A DNA stretch of 64,000 nt from Ziziphus jujuba (Eukaryota; Streptophyta; Magnoliopsida; Rosales; Rhamnaceae): NCBI RefSeq assembly GCF_031755915.1, contig NC_083383.1, forward strand, positions 29,449,501-29,513,500, given 5' to 3'. Numbering within the stretch: the first letter of the stretch is position 1; each line of letters opens with the position of its first letter. Under the pieces are notes generated by a model. The model worked only from the letters and a program-made list of their open reading frames with translations, did no database searches and was not told the DNA's origin. The translations under genes were made by a program, and so were the position numbers. Below are positions 33,620 to 46,859 of the stretch, piece by piece.

Positions 33620-36600
33620 GCAGCTATGGAAATATTATAAAACCTTACCAAACAAAATGGAATTACCATAAAACCTACACGAATGATAATTAGGACTGAA
33701 AAAATCTATATAATAATATAAAAAAAACAATCGTATGCACGCATCAGCATATCATTTATTCAAATTCGCTTTAAAAATATTATTTTTATGTATTTTATTT
33801 TATTTATTATCCATTATTATTTATTATTTTAACATATATAAATATAATCAAATATATATAAAATTAATTTTCTATAACTATTAAACAATTGATATTACTA
33901 TATATGGTAATAATTTTGCAATAAATTTAAAATAATTAAAATATTTCATTTTATTTTACTTACAAAATATATATTTTTATCCTTTTAAAATTTTATATAT
34001 ATATTATAATATTATAATATTATAATATTATATTTCTCCCTATTAGGTGGTGTCGAAATTATATATTACCTTTCTTTTTTAAAGGTATCGTAGCTTTTTT
34101 AGCTAATTATATATTACATAATATATAATAAAGGAAGTATGACCTAATTATGGCCTAATATATACTATAATAATATACAGAAAAATGTATTTTCACATTT
34201 AATATTTGATTTTATTTTATTTATCAAATAAATTAAACATATTTAGCTATAAATATGTAAGTGACATCTTCCGATTATTTAAAATTTTGGTATTCAATAT
34301 TTTGTTAGTTTTTAGTCTCATATTGTTTTTAGTTCTTCAATTTTTTTTTTTTACTCTTTAATTCAATTTTTTTTTTTTTTTATGGATCCTAAATATGACC
34401 ATGTTAATCATAAGCATGTACATGAACCATGCTATTGATTTTTGATTGAAATTGAAGATGTTGAATCAAAACATGATGATAAAAAAGAAAAAGATGCTTT
34501 TGATGAAAAATTCTTGATTATTGATTTACCTTTGTGTATAAACTTTTTTAAGATGACGGAGAAGAAAAAGATAAAAAAAGAGAAGACGCAAGAGATTATT
34601 CAGATCGAGGACATGCAAGAAAGAAAAATACGATCGTTCTAGTAATCAAGTGGTGTCAGAATTTCCTGACTTTGAGATAACTTCATTGAATAAGAAGCAA
34701 CTTAAAGAGGTTAAGTATTTTTCCTAGATATTATAGTTATTTTTTTTTTCTTATTAAGCTTTTTTTATTGGGATTGAAATAAGAAATTTTTTTATTTATT
34801 TTCGTAGGTATAAATTACAATATAGTTTTTTTGAGGCAAACAAATTTTTTTTTTCTTTTGTAGTTGGTTAATATAATTATTTCGGTATTCAATATTTTGT
34901 GGTTTGTTTTTATTGTTTTAGATAATTTCCCTCTATTAAGTACCCTTAATTTTTTAAAAAGAAAGTATTTGGAATAAGAACAAATAATTTTTTTATTCAT
35001 CTATAGACAACTTTCTAATCGCATCTAATTGGTAAGATGTGTCCTGTGGATATTATTATATCACCCATTATATTTATCTTAATTAAGTGCTGAAATAGGA
35101 GATTATCCAATACCATTCGTGATTTGATCATACTATATATGTTTAAACTTTCTGAATTTTTTTTTTATTTTTTTGGAAAGGACTCCCTCAAATTAAAGAC
35201 AGCGGATTTTGACTAATGGGATAATCTTAATTAAGTATTAATTTTTTTCCTTTGAACATTAAAATTTTTTCCTTTTTAATTTTGTAGACTGTTAATTAAT
35301 TTAATTGATCCAATTAAGTGAAAACTTTATTAGCCTTTTTTATATTTAGCATAATTACATACAATCAGCATCATCGAAATTGAATTTTAATTTCTAATTA
35401 ATTAGTATTAACTTAACATTCAAAATAAGTTCGACATCATATATATAATGTAAATTAATTAAATTCAAAAGTAAAGTCTAATTTCTAACTAACTAGAATT
35501 AATTTAAGGGAAAAATCTTTGTCATTTAATTATGGAAAATAACATATATTAATTTAAATAGGAACAAATTCACTAATGACAATTATTTTTGAACAATGAT
35601 ATATGTAAAATTAGAAATATTAATTGTAATTTTCCTTTCTAATTGAAGTGTCTTAATGCTGTGGTCCGTATAGCTTATATCCTGAATAGTAATTATATTT
35701 TCAAATAAGTTTAAGGTTCCAGTTAGCAGTGCATTTTTTCCAACAGTAATTCTTCAGAACATGTTATAATTTTTTATGATAGTATTTTTTCATAACGTAT
35801 TAAATATTCATATTTACAAAAACAAAAAACATAGTTTAAATTTGTACACAATAATAAAAAATCTAATAATTAAACTATTTTATAAAAGAAGAAAATCATT
35901 TTTAATATGTATATAACAATATATGTATATATTGTTCACCATTACTTATATGTATATATAACATAGTTTTTTTCTTTTTCTTTTCCTTCCTTTTTTAGAA
36001 TATATAATTTTCTAAAAATATAAAAAATAAAAATATATAACTTTCTAAAAATATAAAAAATAAAAATATATAATTAAACTAAGAAAACTAACTACTAATA
36101 AGGAAAATATCGACCTATTTAATTAACTCTAAAACTATTGATATAATTATTTTACTTGAGGATAAATATCAATTTATCCCATACATAACCTGTTTCTATG
36201 ATTATAGTTTTAAGGTTAATTAACCTTTTTTCCGTGATTATAGTTTTAGGGTTAATTATTTTAGGGTTAAATATCTCATAATTTGATTACTTGATTATCT
36301 AATAAAAAATATTATGTATATTTTTATCCATAACTTTAATATTGTTAAATTCGTAAAGAATAGCCCTTGATTCCTAAATTGATGCCAATATCTTCTTTCT
36401 CAAATTGGATCTATGAATTATTTTATTACTAAAAATATTTTACAATTAAAATTTAAACAATTAGGAATAGGAAAAGAAATAATCTAATAGGCAACATTAC
36501 TCACATTATAATAAATTTAGTATTGATAAGTTATCGTTAAATGCCTTTGCCTCTTCATCTAATCCAACTTAATTATTTTTTATATATTTGTTGACTATTG

Positions 36601-37231
36601 ATAGTAGGTTGTGCAATGTCTATTGTCTAATCCATTTTGTTATTTTACGTTTACTTGTTGAATTGAAAGTTTTGATTTAATATTATTTTTATTTTACAAT
36701 TCTAAGTAATGGTGAACAATAGAATGATTTAATTACAATTCTATTTTACAATTTATTGTCAAAATAATGTATGGCAATTATATATGCCGTGCATCACATG
36801 GGATATGTATCTAGCATTAAAAATAATAATACAATATATAAATTTGGATATGTGTACTTTATTAAAAATAAAAATATATATAATATATTACAACATCAGA
36901 CGCTATATATTACATATCAAACAAGTTCTATGTAGATGGCCCACATGGAATGTCCTTATTATAAACTCCTTTTAAGTCTTTGCCATATGATATCTAATAA
37001 AAATCATTGTGTATGATAAAAATTATTGTGTATGAGAAGGATATAAAATAAAAATGACAATTTTTTTTTTCTTTTAGTGAAAGTAAAAATTATTTTTTTT
37101 GGTGAAAATAAAAATGAAAATGAAAATGACAAAAAATATAAATTCTAGCATCTGTTATGTTGACATGGATCACATACGGGCCATACCTGCAAATCTTCTA
37201 AATTGTTGTTCTTATAATTAAAAATCCTATA
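33620..37231. other. Very AT-rich intergenic sequence
   Basis: No gene supported. An (ATATT/TATAA) run lies near 34,005-34,032, and a ~35-bp tandem duplication (TATATAA...CTAAAAATATAAAAAAT) near 36,000-36,070. A 66-codon Lys/Asp-rich frame at 34,442-34,642 is too weak to call. Confidence 0.45.
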
Positions 37232-40200
37232 TATCAAGACCTATCTAAAATCTCTCACTGAAATCCTGGACAAGCTCTGATATCAGAGAAGCACTATCGA
37301 ACCTTCTAACAGATAATTCAACAGTATTTCCCCTAAAGGTTGGATGTACATAAAATTTTCTGTACAAAAAAAATATACTTCTAACAATATCTCCTTATTC
37401 CTCTCACCTTACTACAATTTAGTAACAGAAGTTTGCAGCACTTCAAATAAATAAACAGAGAATCAGTGTATTATTAAATAAATAGATATCCAACATAGTA
37501 TACAAAGTATTTTAAAGTTACAACTAAGTATGAAATGTAATACAACAAAAGAAAAAATGAAATATTACAAGATAGGGAGGAAAATAAAGGAAAGCTTCTT
37601 GGTCTTTCAGCAACAACCAAAGACGTTGAGCTCGGCCCCAGACGATCACCATCTACTAAACTGAGCCTAGGAGAACATATTTAAAAACGTGATATGCAAA
37701 TCATCTCAGTGAGTAACCCAATCTACTATATAACAACAACAACAACAACAACAACAATAATAATAATATAACAATAAAATAAACTTGATTAATTAATAAT
37801 AAATAAGTAAACAAATAATAAGTAGTTAAAAAATAATATTGTTTTTCAAAACCCTCATAGTTATTCCCCTTTTAAAACATTTTCACAAAACTCAATATTT
37901 GTATATCCCAAAAATCAAGAAATAATTAATTAAATAAATTGCAAATAAAATACAATAAATTAAAGACCTAAAGTTTATAATGAAAAATGAAAATAATTTT
38001 AATAACAATTATTAAATTGTAAATAAAATATCATAAATAAAACAAAATAAAATCATAATAAAATTTGTATTAGAAATAATCAAGGAAATATTAAAATTAA
38101 TTTTAAATCTCATTTTGAAATAGATAATGACATATAATAAAATTCATGTTAAAATCTCAAATTTAAACAAATAATACCAACATGGTAAAATGAAATTCTA
38201 AAACATCAATTTAAAATAAATATTAAAATCATGATAAAACACATTGTACACATCAATTTAAAATAAATGATAAAACACAATTGAAACTATCAATTGGAAT
38301 AATGATGAAACACAATTAACCACATTTTAAAGATAAATAAGATCCTAAAACACTAATTTGAAATGAATGGTAACAATACAACTAATCCATTTTAATTCAC
38401 AAACCCATTAAAATAATAAAATCATGGGAAAATGCATTTTAAAACATTAATTCGAATAAATGATGAAAACATAATTAAATACATTTTAATTTTAAATAGT
38501 CTTTAAAAACATTATTATTTTTGAAATCGTATCGAGAAACCACTTGATACACCAAAGTATATATCAGTGACGTTCGATGGTACTTAGCGTCCCAAGGACC
38601 ACCTGACAAGGAGGTTAAAGAGAGAAACCAGTATTCGGTCGCTTGGCGTCCCACAATGCTGCTGCTATCAATCATCCTGGCCATAGAGGGGGGCGGCTGA
38701 TGCTCATTGTACAATATACCCTGCTAGCCCTCGGGTCCAATGGCATCCACAGGAAAACCCTGTAAACCTGCACACTAATCATATCCACATATACAGTACA
38801 AAACACTAGTACTATATGGTACATCTAAAAATTATAAAATCAATATATTTTCAAGTGCCGAAATATCATCATTGCCACTGGATTAAATACTTCTTTTCAA
38901 ATCCATATAATCCACATTTCTTTAACCCATCATCATAAATCCATCAGTTAAAATCCATTCTCATAATCTCAATGATGTAAATATACCAAATTTCCAATGG
39001 CATAAAATCAATCCATAATATTTAAATGCATAAAAATATTTTTGAAGCATGATAATTGAAAATAATATTTTTATCAAATCCTCAAAATCAATTTAAATCA
39101 AATATACTAATAAAACCACAAAAAATTCATACATAATTAAATTTCACAATTATTTCAATGCATAATAAATTTAAATGAATATATTCCTCCAAATCCTTGA
39201 AATCAAGTTGTACCAAAAATAATATTAAAATCTATATAAAATTCATATGCAATTAAATTCATATAAACACATTTATTTGCATCATAAATTCAATAATAAA
39301 CATAATAATAACTACTAAGAATTTAAAATTGTAATCCCTTTAAAGTACCAAATATATTTTTGGCAATGGCACATATATTAAAAATTATCATAATTTGACA
39401 ATATAAATTTAGATAGTCATTTCATTAAATCTCCAACACATAAAACATATTTTTCCAAATACTTAATTAACACAAAATATATATAGTTTAATAACCCAAA
39501 TTAATTTTGAAGGTGCCTCACTCACCTCAAACACAAATATCAATCCAGATCCTCAACGGGATTGATCCCACGACTTATAAGTACTCCAAAAATATCAATA
39601 TTTCACAAGATCAAATAAATTAATATTTTATTCAAGCATATTATACATGGTTACCCGGGGGAGCTAATACAAATAGTATCCAAAATTCACAAATGATATA
39701 CCGAAACGAAGCTTACAATGCGAATATTAAGAGTTGAGTCTTACCTTTTGGAGATTGGACCTGTGGTGGCTAGAATCTCATTGGACAGCTCTCAGAATTA
39801 ATATCCTTGGATTTCACATTGTCACGAAATGAAGGAAACCAACCTCGGATTTGGATTTAAAGAGGTTAAATAAGTGGGAGAGGGTAGGTGGGATCATCGG
39901 GAACTCGTCGGAATGAGATTTCATGGCGAACCGTTGTACCCATCGGAGAAACTAGCAGCTGATGGTGCGTCCAATGGCCAATGGCTGTGATTTTTGGTGG
40001 AGAGGTAGATCGGAGGATGCATATGCCAATGGATCAGCGGTGTCAAAAATGGGTGGCTGTTTTGTGAGAAATTAGCCGGAGAAGGAAACGGTGCCATTGC
40101 CAAAAAAAGCCCCGATCTGGGTACGTCGCTAGCAATCTGGCTGTGGGTTTTGGGTGGTTGGTTGGAAATGGAAGGATGGTGGTGGTGGTTAGGTGCGTCT

Positions 40201-40800
40201 GATGTTTTGGTTGTCAGAAAGTCATCAACGATGGTTGGTCGGTTCTTCCCCCTTTCTTTCTCCTCTTTCTCCTCCCCCCTCCCCCCCTTTCACCCTTTCC
40301 ATCAATCAAAACACCCATGGGCGCCACTTTGCACTCATGGGTTAGCCCAATTTTTCTGACACATGGCACAATGTCATTGGGCACTATGCACACACTCATA
40401 TCAGTGCACCTTAAACGTTGTCCCGGCAAAAATTCATAGGCCCATAACTTTCTAATCAAATGTTCAATTTAGACATACCGCTAGTCTATGAACTCATATC
40501 GATTGATACTTTACAACCACACATGACTCAAAGTAAAATTCTATAAAAATAAAAAGTCAAACTTGGCACCCTTGGACAATTTGGATCGCAACTTGTTTTG
40601 CTCATAACTTTCGAACTGTAGTTCCGATTTCGACGTGCTACTAGTCTACAAACTCGAATAAACACATACTTCATTATGGTGCCTCGATTAATGCAGAATT
40701 CTATCTGGATAAAAAAGTCAAAATGGGATCCACTTGGTTAATGCGGTCAAACCCGATCACCGCGAGAAAATTCCAGTGTATTTTAGGACGAGATGTTACA
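37232..40800 (-). mobile_element. Solo LTR H (gypsy type), strongly decayed
   Basis: Minus-strand LTR, 3,569 bp, from TATCAAGACC (decayed TGTCAGGACC) to AGATGTTACA. The target duplication is not clear (CTATA left, TTATG right). The GC-rich block is at about 38,545-38,725 and the palindrome region at ~37,690 is degraded. An extra AT-rich section (38,150-38,470) repeats phrases like CAATTTAAAATAAAT about every 60-70 bp. Divergence from the family consensus suggests it is the oldest copy here. Confidence 0.78.
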
Positions 40801-40923
40801 TTATGGATTTTTACTTCCATATTTGAGTTTTATTTTAAAAAAATATATAAATTGTGTGATATTATTCTATTTATATAATGTAAATTGCCACATAAGATTT
40901 TATAAGGTTTTTAGAGAGTCTTA

Positions 40924-41338
40924 GAGCATCTCCAATGATGAATGTAGATTAATTTACATGTGATATAAAAATTAATACTATCTAAATCTAAATGACATAA
41001 ATACATAGTCAATTATAAAATTACTTTTTAATGATAATGTGCATAAAAATATTTATAACTATTAATTAATTAAATATTTATCAGTTTATTTTATTTTTCA
41101 AAAGAGTCGACTTTTTAAGGAAAAGTCTATTTTTTTGTTATGAAATTTCGAAATGATTAACTGACCTTCCATAAGAGGGTGGCTTCAACAGTGTTTAATT
41201 TTTTTCTTAGCATATCAACTCAATAGGGTGTTCATATAGACCCATTAGAGAAGGTTTTTTGAGTGGCTATCTTTTTTTATGTGGTGTAAAAAAAAAAAAA
41301 AAGCAATTTAACAATAAACAGAGCTACCATAGATGCTC
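40924..41338. mobile_element. MITE-like element, 415 bp
   Basis: The left end is GAGCATCTCCAATG and the right end is the complement of GAGCATCTATGG; TA lies on both sides (40,922-40,923 and 41,339-41,340). The GAGCATCTCCAA terminus is common among small plant DNA transposons. It has no coding capacity. The superfamily is uncertain: a TA duplication fits Stowaway/mariner, but the terminus itself does not decide it. Confidence 0.5.
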
Positions 41339-41340
41339 TA

Positions 41341-41684
41341 AGAAAGCCATTTATGAATTAAAGTAAGCCTAGGTGCGCGGTTTCACACCTTGCATACCTT
41401 TCTACTTAGTTTTTGGTTTTGTTAATTCCTACTCTATCAAACCAATTAGATGTTAATAATGTCTTCCTCAGTGGCCAATTCCAAAGACATCTATTTATGG
41501 CTCAAACTCCCAGTTTTGTGGACCTGAATAAACCACTTCATGCATTTCTATTGGAAAAGTCCATTTATGGATTAACGTAATCCTGCGTCGTGGTTTCACG
41601 CTTTGCATACATTGCTACTTGGTTTGTGGTTTTGTTAATTCCTACTCCAACACTTCTTTATTTGTTTACCACTGGTTTAGCAAC
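41341..41684 (+). pseudogene. Copia reverse transcriptase relic (left part, + strand)
   Basis: Old Ty1/copia pol on the + strand. It reads QLDVNNVFLSG (~41,430-41,460), FVDLNKPLHA and EKSIYGL (to ~41,570), then in another frame GFVNSYSNTSLFVYHWFSN up to 41,684. A ~214-bp internal duplication is visible: 41,347-41,435 resembles 41,561-41,650. The palm motif continues only after the insertion of another copia element: joining 41,684 to 43,822 restores the frame into YLLVYIDDIL. Confidence 0.8.
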
Positions 41685-42361
41685 TAATGAAATTCAAAGA
41701 ATGTGAAAAGGTACAATAATACGAAACAAGATACTTAAATGTGAAAAGGTACAATAACATGAAACAAGATACTTAAAATATAGAACAAATTTTCCCTTGA
41801 TATCTAGGAAGGTTTTATGTGAATGTTTAAACAACAGAAAAGATAAAAATTATTTCCATATTTGTTTCTATATTTAATTGTATAACTTAGCTTTACAACT
41901 TAAATCAGGTAAGACTTTGATCTCAGCGTGACCATTTATCTCTTCTCTTGATTTTGATCATCGGGAGTTTTTTAGATTTATCAAACTCCTTTTTTAATTT
42001 ATCAATTGATGATGTGGCATCTTCAAGGCATGTAGTGACATGTATCTTATTAGCCCCCCTTGAACTAGCAAGAGAATTTTGTACACTCCCAATTTTTCTT
42101 AGAAAAAGAAAAATTGATCTTGACTAAGCGGTTGGTAAATACATCAGCAGCTTGATGAGAATATGAAATATAATGTGTATATATAATGCTAGTATTAGAG
42201 AAAAATAGAAATGAAATAAAAGCTCAGATTCTATTAGCTTAAGCTTTTGGGAATCAGAGCTACAAATTTAAGAGGCTCTGAGTTCAAAACTCAACAACTT
42301 CATCCATAGAAAAAAAAATGTAAAAAAATATAAATAAAATAAAAGTTCACCTTCTATCAAC

Positions 42362-42720
42362 TTAAACTTCCAAGATCAGTGGTAATTCAACAGTTAGGAG
42401 CAACTTTCTCTCACATAGAGTGATGATCCAGTTGAATATGTTTAGTCCTATTATGAAACATGAAATTAATAGAAAGATGAAAGCTCCCAAATTATCACAG
42501 TATGGCTGAATTGATTTGGTATATGTAAATCCAATTTCTTCAAGCAAATAAGAAATTCAAGTTAATTCAGTTGTGACAAATGCCATGGCATGATATTCTA
42601 CTTCAGTGCTTGATATAAATACAATTAGTTGCTTCTTGTATGACCATGAAATACAATTTGAGCCAAAATAAATGCAAAAACATATAGTATTCCTTCTGGT
42701 GATTGGGCAACTTGCCTAAT
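42362..42720 (-). pseudogene. Copia RNase H region relic
   Basis: The minus-strand translation contains LLxEIGF...QPYCDNLGA, then degraded HxRTKHI-type sequence and CERKLL. These are the end-of-pol RNase H signatures of Ty1/copia polyproteins (YCDN and VRE motifs). Upstream, ICHxIC/STEAEY-like remnants can be traced to about 42,640. Most of pol (protease, integrase, reverse transcriptase) is missing between this and the gag piece. Confidence 0.7.
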
Positions 42721-42877
42721 CTACGTCAGATAGCCTTGAAGACAATTTGAACTTTGACCTAAGAATCGAATACCATAATCTAAAGTGCCATAAGAGACGA
42801 TAAAAAATATTATTTTATTACTAGAGAGTAAATCTTGTTAGACTGGAACATGCTAGATTTTAACACTTGGCCTTTAA

Positions 42878-43130
42878 TTAGCCGGCTAGTAACTCTATTC
42901 CTATAGTAAGCCGGGAAAGTACTCTTACAAATAATGTAAAATTCATTTGACTATTCGAATATTTAGTTGGATTATCACATATAAAGTTAACAATTTTAAT
43001 ATACTCATCTATTGAAGCATTGCCTTTCCTTAACCTTATTAGTTGATCTATCAGGAAAATTTCTCTCATCTATTGAAGCACTGCCTTTCTTTAACCTTAT
43101 TAATTGATCTACCAAGAAAATTTCTCTCTC
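42878..43130 (-). pseudogene. Copia gag relic with 61-bp tandem duplication
   Basis: The minus-strand translation reads IRLRKGNASIDEYIKIVNFICDN, matching the UBN2-type gag domain of plant copia elements. Bases 43,006-43,066 and 43,067-43,127 are a direct tandem duplication. Because 61 is not a multiple of three, it also shifts the frame. Confidence 0.7.
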
Positions 43131-43821
43131 CTTCATTTCTTGTAACAGATGATCTTGAATGGCCTTCCATATGAGAAGCTAAAGGTGAGAATATTCATAA
43201 TTATGGTCCTTAGCAACAAAATAGTGAATAGTCCATCAATTAACAATCTTTGAGTTATTTTTGCTTGCTATCACCTATAAAGGACATTTTTCATTTGAGA
43301 TGTGATGGATAATTCCTGAGGCTTTAAATCCAAGGCCATATATATGATCTCCATAATAGATAACTGGATGAGTCAAGTTCTAGAGAGATAAGGCTAGAAT
43401 AATGGTGGAAGGATTATATGGTTAACTTAGGTTCAATTTTAGAAGCCATGTCTAAGTTAAGCATCAAGTTCTTTTCCTACTCCGGTACCATTATGAAATT
43501 CAAAGATTGTCAAAAGGAACAATAATAGGAAACAAGATATTTAACAATTTTTTCTTTGACTTTTAAGAAAGGTTTACATGAGTTTTTATACAACAAAAAA
43601 GATAAAAATTGTTTCTATATTTATTTCTATGTTTAATCATATAACTTAACTTTACAACAGCTTACATCAGGTAAGAGTTTGATTCCAGCTTGACCACTTA
43701 TCCCTTCTCTTAATTTCAATCATCAGGAGGCTTACTAGATTTATCAAACTCCTTCTCTGATTTATCAATTGATAATGTGGATTTCTTCAAGACATGTAGT
43801 GACGTGAATCTCATTAGCAAC

Positions 43822-44721
43822 ATCTTCTATCTATTGGTTTATATCGATGATATATTGTACACTAGTAATGATAATAAGCTTCTTATTGCTTTTGTTCAAG
43901 CATAGTCTGAGCAGTTTGCTTTAAAAGATTTGAGTGATCTCCATTTACTTTTTTCTTGCGTTTGAAGTTATTCCTTCTTCATAGGTCTTATTCTTATCGT
44001 AAAAAAATTTATAATTGATTTAATTAAGTAAACCTCTATGATCAGTGACAAAGAGGTTGCAACACCAACTTCTTTGATCCTCTCTAATGGAATTCCATCT
44101 CTATAGGAATATAAATAGGTTGTGGATAGTCTTCAATATTTTTCTCTAACTTGCGTTGACATTGCTTATTTTGTTAGTAAACTATCTTAGTCCATGCATT
44201 GTTCGATTGACGTTCACTAAGCAGAGGCGAAATGTTGCTTCGATATCTTACAGAACTTTAGGTTATAGGTTATTTATTCACCACCAATCTACTCTACAAA
44301 CTTTTTTTTTATGCGGATTAGACTAGTGATTGGGATGACAAGACCTCTACTACAATGTATGTTGTCTTCCTTGGTGGCAATTCCATCTTGGTCTTCCTAG
44401 AAGCAATGTTTTGTTTCCCATTCATCTACTAGAGTAGAGTATCATTCTGTTGCTAATAACCCATCTAAATTTGCTGGCTTATCTCTCTTCTTCGTGAGTT
44501 ATATGTTCTACCTGCAATTCCAACTATACAATGTGGTAATGTTGGCGCAACATACTTATCTGTCAATCCGATCTTTCATTCAAAGATGAAGCATGTGGCA
44601 AGATTTTCACTTTGTTTAGGATCATGTGGCTAATGGATAGCTTCGTGTCTCTAATGTGTCAAGCTCAGACCAACTTGCTAATGCTTCACTAAGCCCTAAT
44701 TATCACCAATGATTGTTACGA
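43822..44721 (+). pseudogene. Copia reverse transcriptase/RNase H relic (right part, + strand)
   Basis: Continuation of the + strand copia: YLLVYIDDILYTSND (the YVDD palm motif), EQFALKDLSDLH, VATP...SLQYFSLT (43,900-44,190), then RNase H signatures LLRELYVLP, QCGNVGATYLS and NPIFHSKMKHV (44,480-44,600). It carries many stops. It is interrupted by the TRIM at 44,722 and its 3' end (KxSILPRT, then a GGGGGCATAATA tract) resumes at 45,123-45,177, where the CACTA element is inserted. Confidence 0.82.
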
Positions 44722-45117
44722 TGTGAAGTCCCACGTCGGTTGGAAAGGAGAACGAAACACTCCATATAAGTGGATGTGGATACCTTTCCCTTGAGAGACC
44801 TTTTAAAACCTTGAGGGCTGGGTTGTAAAAGGATTCCCCAGGCCCAAAGAGGACAATATCTCATGCAGGTGATCTGAGTTGTCACAGATGGTATCAGAAC
44901 CGGACCCGGATCGGTGTGCCAACGAGGACGCTGGGCCCCAAGGGGGGAGGATTATGAAGTCCCACATCAGTTGAAAAGGGGAACGGAACACTCCATATAA
45001 GTGGGTGTAGATACCTTTCCCTTGAGTGGCCTTTTAAAACCTTGAGGGCTGGGTTGTAAGAGCATTCTCCAGGCCCAAAGAAGACAATATCTCATGCGGG
45101 TGGTCTGGGCTATCACA
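44722..45117 (+). mobile_element. Complete TRIM retrotransposon, 396 bp
   Basis: Two 165-bp LTRs (44,722-44,886 and 44,953-45,117) flank a 66-bp internal region with the tRNA-Met primer site TGGTATCAGAACC (44,889) and a polypurine tract AAGGGGGGAGGAT before the second LTR. A perfect 5-bp duplication TACGA flanks it (44,717-44,721; 45,118-45,122). The LTRs differ at roughly 18 positions by eye, mostly G/A and C/T changes as expected from methylated DNA. It has no coding capacity; it depends on another element's proteins. It is inserted in the + strand copia relic. Confidence 0.93.
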
Positions 45118-45122
45118 TACGA

Positions 45123-45177
45123 TCCAAGATTAGCATTCTCCCACGAACATAAATCTAAGGGGGCATAATAATGCTTA
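45123..45177 (+). pseudogene. 3' end of the + strand copia (pol end and polypurine tract)
   Basis: It reads SKI/LSILPRT-like pol C-terminal sequence, then CTAAGGGGGCATAA, which fits the polypurine tract and the LTR border of a copia element. The last bases TTA (45,175-45,177) are the left copy of the CACTA target duplication. The copia's 3' LTR probably continues at 54,418. Confidence 0.6.
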
Positions 45178-45639
45178 CACTATGAGAAAATTGATATCTG
45201 ACGACACTTACTTAGCGATGCTACGAAACAAATGCGTCTAAAAAAGCAAAATCGGGACTCTGAGGTTAACGCATCAGTAAAAATTCGATAAATATACGAC
45301 GCATCCAAAAACTATTGACCACAAAAGGTCACTAAAAACAACAATTCATGACACATCCGTTAAGGGTCGGTGAATATGGGGCTAACCAGAGTCGCCATTA
45401 ACATCGCGTGTATATTTTATCTAAATTGTATTGTACGTTTAAATGCTACTCATGAAAACTAAATACCAACCACTAATCTATGTTTACATAACAATAAAAT
45501 TTAATTATATGAGGTTGTTGTTCAATTATATAATTTTTCTTGTACATTTTATTATTGTAAATCTTTTAAATAGTAAACAACCAATAAAAATATTATAGCA
45601 ACATAACTGAGCTGGTTTTTTGTTTTATTTTGTTAATTT

Positions 45640-46690
45640 GGGTAACAGGCGACTCACTAATTATATTGTGCGTCACTTGTTCTCTTCCCTTTACTTTTTG
45701 ATCTTTTTTAGTTCTTTTAAACAATTTAATTTTATTTCAACAGCAAATAACCAGTAAAAATATTAGAGCGACAAAACTGAGCTGTTTATATATATATATA
45801 TATATTTATAGTTAACAGGCGACGCACTATTTATATTGTGTGTTGCCTGTTATCTTCCTTATTTTTTTTTTAATTTTTTGTTCTTTTTATCAATTTAGTT
45901 TCATTTCAACATCAAATAACCAGTTAAAATATTAGAGAGACAAAACTAAGCTTCTTTTTTTTTTAACATTTATAGTTAACAGGCGACGCACTAATTATCT
46001 TTGCGTCGCCTGTTATCTTCCCTTTTGTTTTTTTTTTTCTTTCTCTTTTTTGGTTTTTTTATTCTTTTTATCAATCTAGTTTAATTTCAATAACAAATAA
46101 TCAGTAAAAATATTAGAGAGACAAAAGTGGGCTCTTTTTTATTTTTTTATTTTTTTTATATACATAGCTGACAGGCGACACACTATTTATATTATGCGTC
46201 GCCTGTTATCTTCTATTTCTTCTCTTCTTTTGGTTTTTTTTCTTTTTATCAATCTAGTTCCATTTCAACAACAAATAACCAGTAAAAATATTAGAGGACA
46301 AAACTAAGCTGGTTTTTTTTTAACATATATAGCTAATAGGCGACGTACAAGATAAGTAGTGCGTCGCCTATTATCGACTTTTTTTTTTTTAATTTTTAGT
46401 TTTTTGTTCTTTTTATCAATCTAATTTCATTTCAACAATAAACAACCAGTAAAAATATTAGAGAGACAAAACTGAGCTTTTTTTTTTTTTAACAAATATA
46501 TAGCTAGCAGGCGACGCACTACTTATCTTGTGCGTCACCTTTTATCTTCCCCCCCCCCCCCCCCCTCTTTTTTTTTCCCTCTTTTTTGGTTTTTTGTTCT
46601 TTTTATCAATTTAGTTTTATTTCAACAATTTACATATAGGTAACAGGCAACGCACTATTTTGTTTGTGCATCGTCGGTTATTTTTATTTT
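45640..46690. repeat. CACTA subterminal array: seven ~170-bp units with palindromic core
   Basis: About seven tandem units (cores at about 45,643, 45,815, 45,977, 46,170, 46,333, 46,506 and 46,640). Each has a palindromic core ACAGGCGACGCACTA...TGCGTCGCCTGT, followed by a T-rich stretch and a TTTTTATCAATYTAGTTT / ACCAGTAAAAATATTAGAG block. Related GGCGACGC words recur near 48,400, 48,555-48,650 and 49,140-49,210. Such subterminal repeats are the usual binding sites of CACTA transposase proteins. A 17-base C run lies at 46,549-46,565. Confidence 0.85.
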
Positions 46691-46859
46691 TATTTTTTTT
46701 CATTTTGTGTTTCAACTTTTTTTAATTATTTTTAATATCGTTTGAATTTTTGTAAAATTGGTATGTTTAAAACCAATGTTCATGTAAAACAAATATTAAC
46801 TTATGTACAAATTGTACAAATTGGTCAACTATATTTTATATGTACAAACAAAAGCTATT

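Larger units (their letters stand above)
41685..43816 (-). mobile_element. Internally deleted copia element with TA...TA LTR ends
   Basis: Minus-strand Ty1/copia element flanked by a perfect 5-bp duplication GCAAC (41,680-41,684 and 43,817-43,821). LTRs are 41,685-42,052 (368 bp) and 43,491-43,816 (326 bp). The primer-binding site TGGTACCGGAGTAGG (a variant of the tRNA-Met site) directly adjoins the right LTR at 43,490, and the polypurine tract AAGGGGGGC adjoins the left LTR at 42,053-42,060. The LTRs therefore run TAAT...ATTA rather than TG...CA. Between them only a gag piece and an RNase H piece survive. It is inserted in the reverse transcriptase of a + strand copia. Confidence 0.85.

Noticed and set aside
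34442..34642. 66-codon Lys/Asp-rich ORF
   Set aside because: Short, no homologue recognised, in very AT-rich DNA where A-rich codons give Lys-rich frames by chance.
46549..46565. C17 run as a regulatory G-quadruplex
   Set aside because: A single homopolymer inside a CACTA repeat unit; neighbouring units have an ordinary CTTCC stretch there, so it is expansion or sequencing error.
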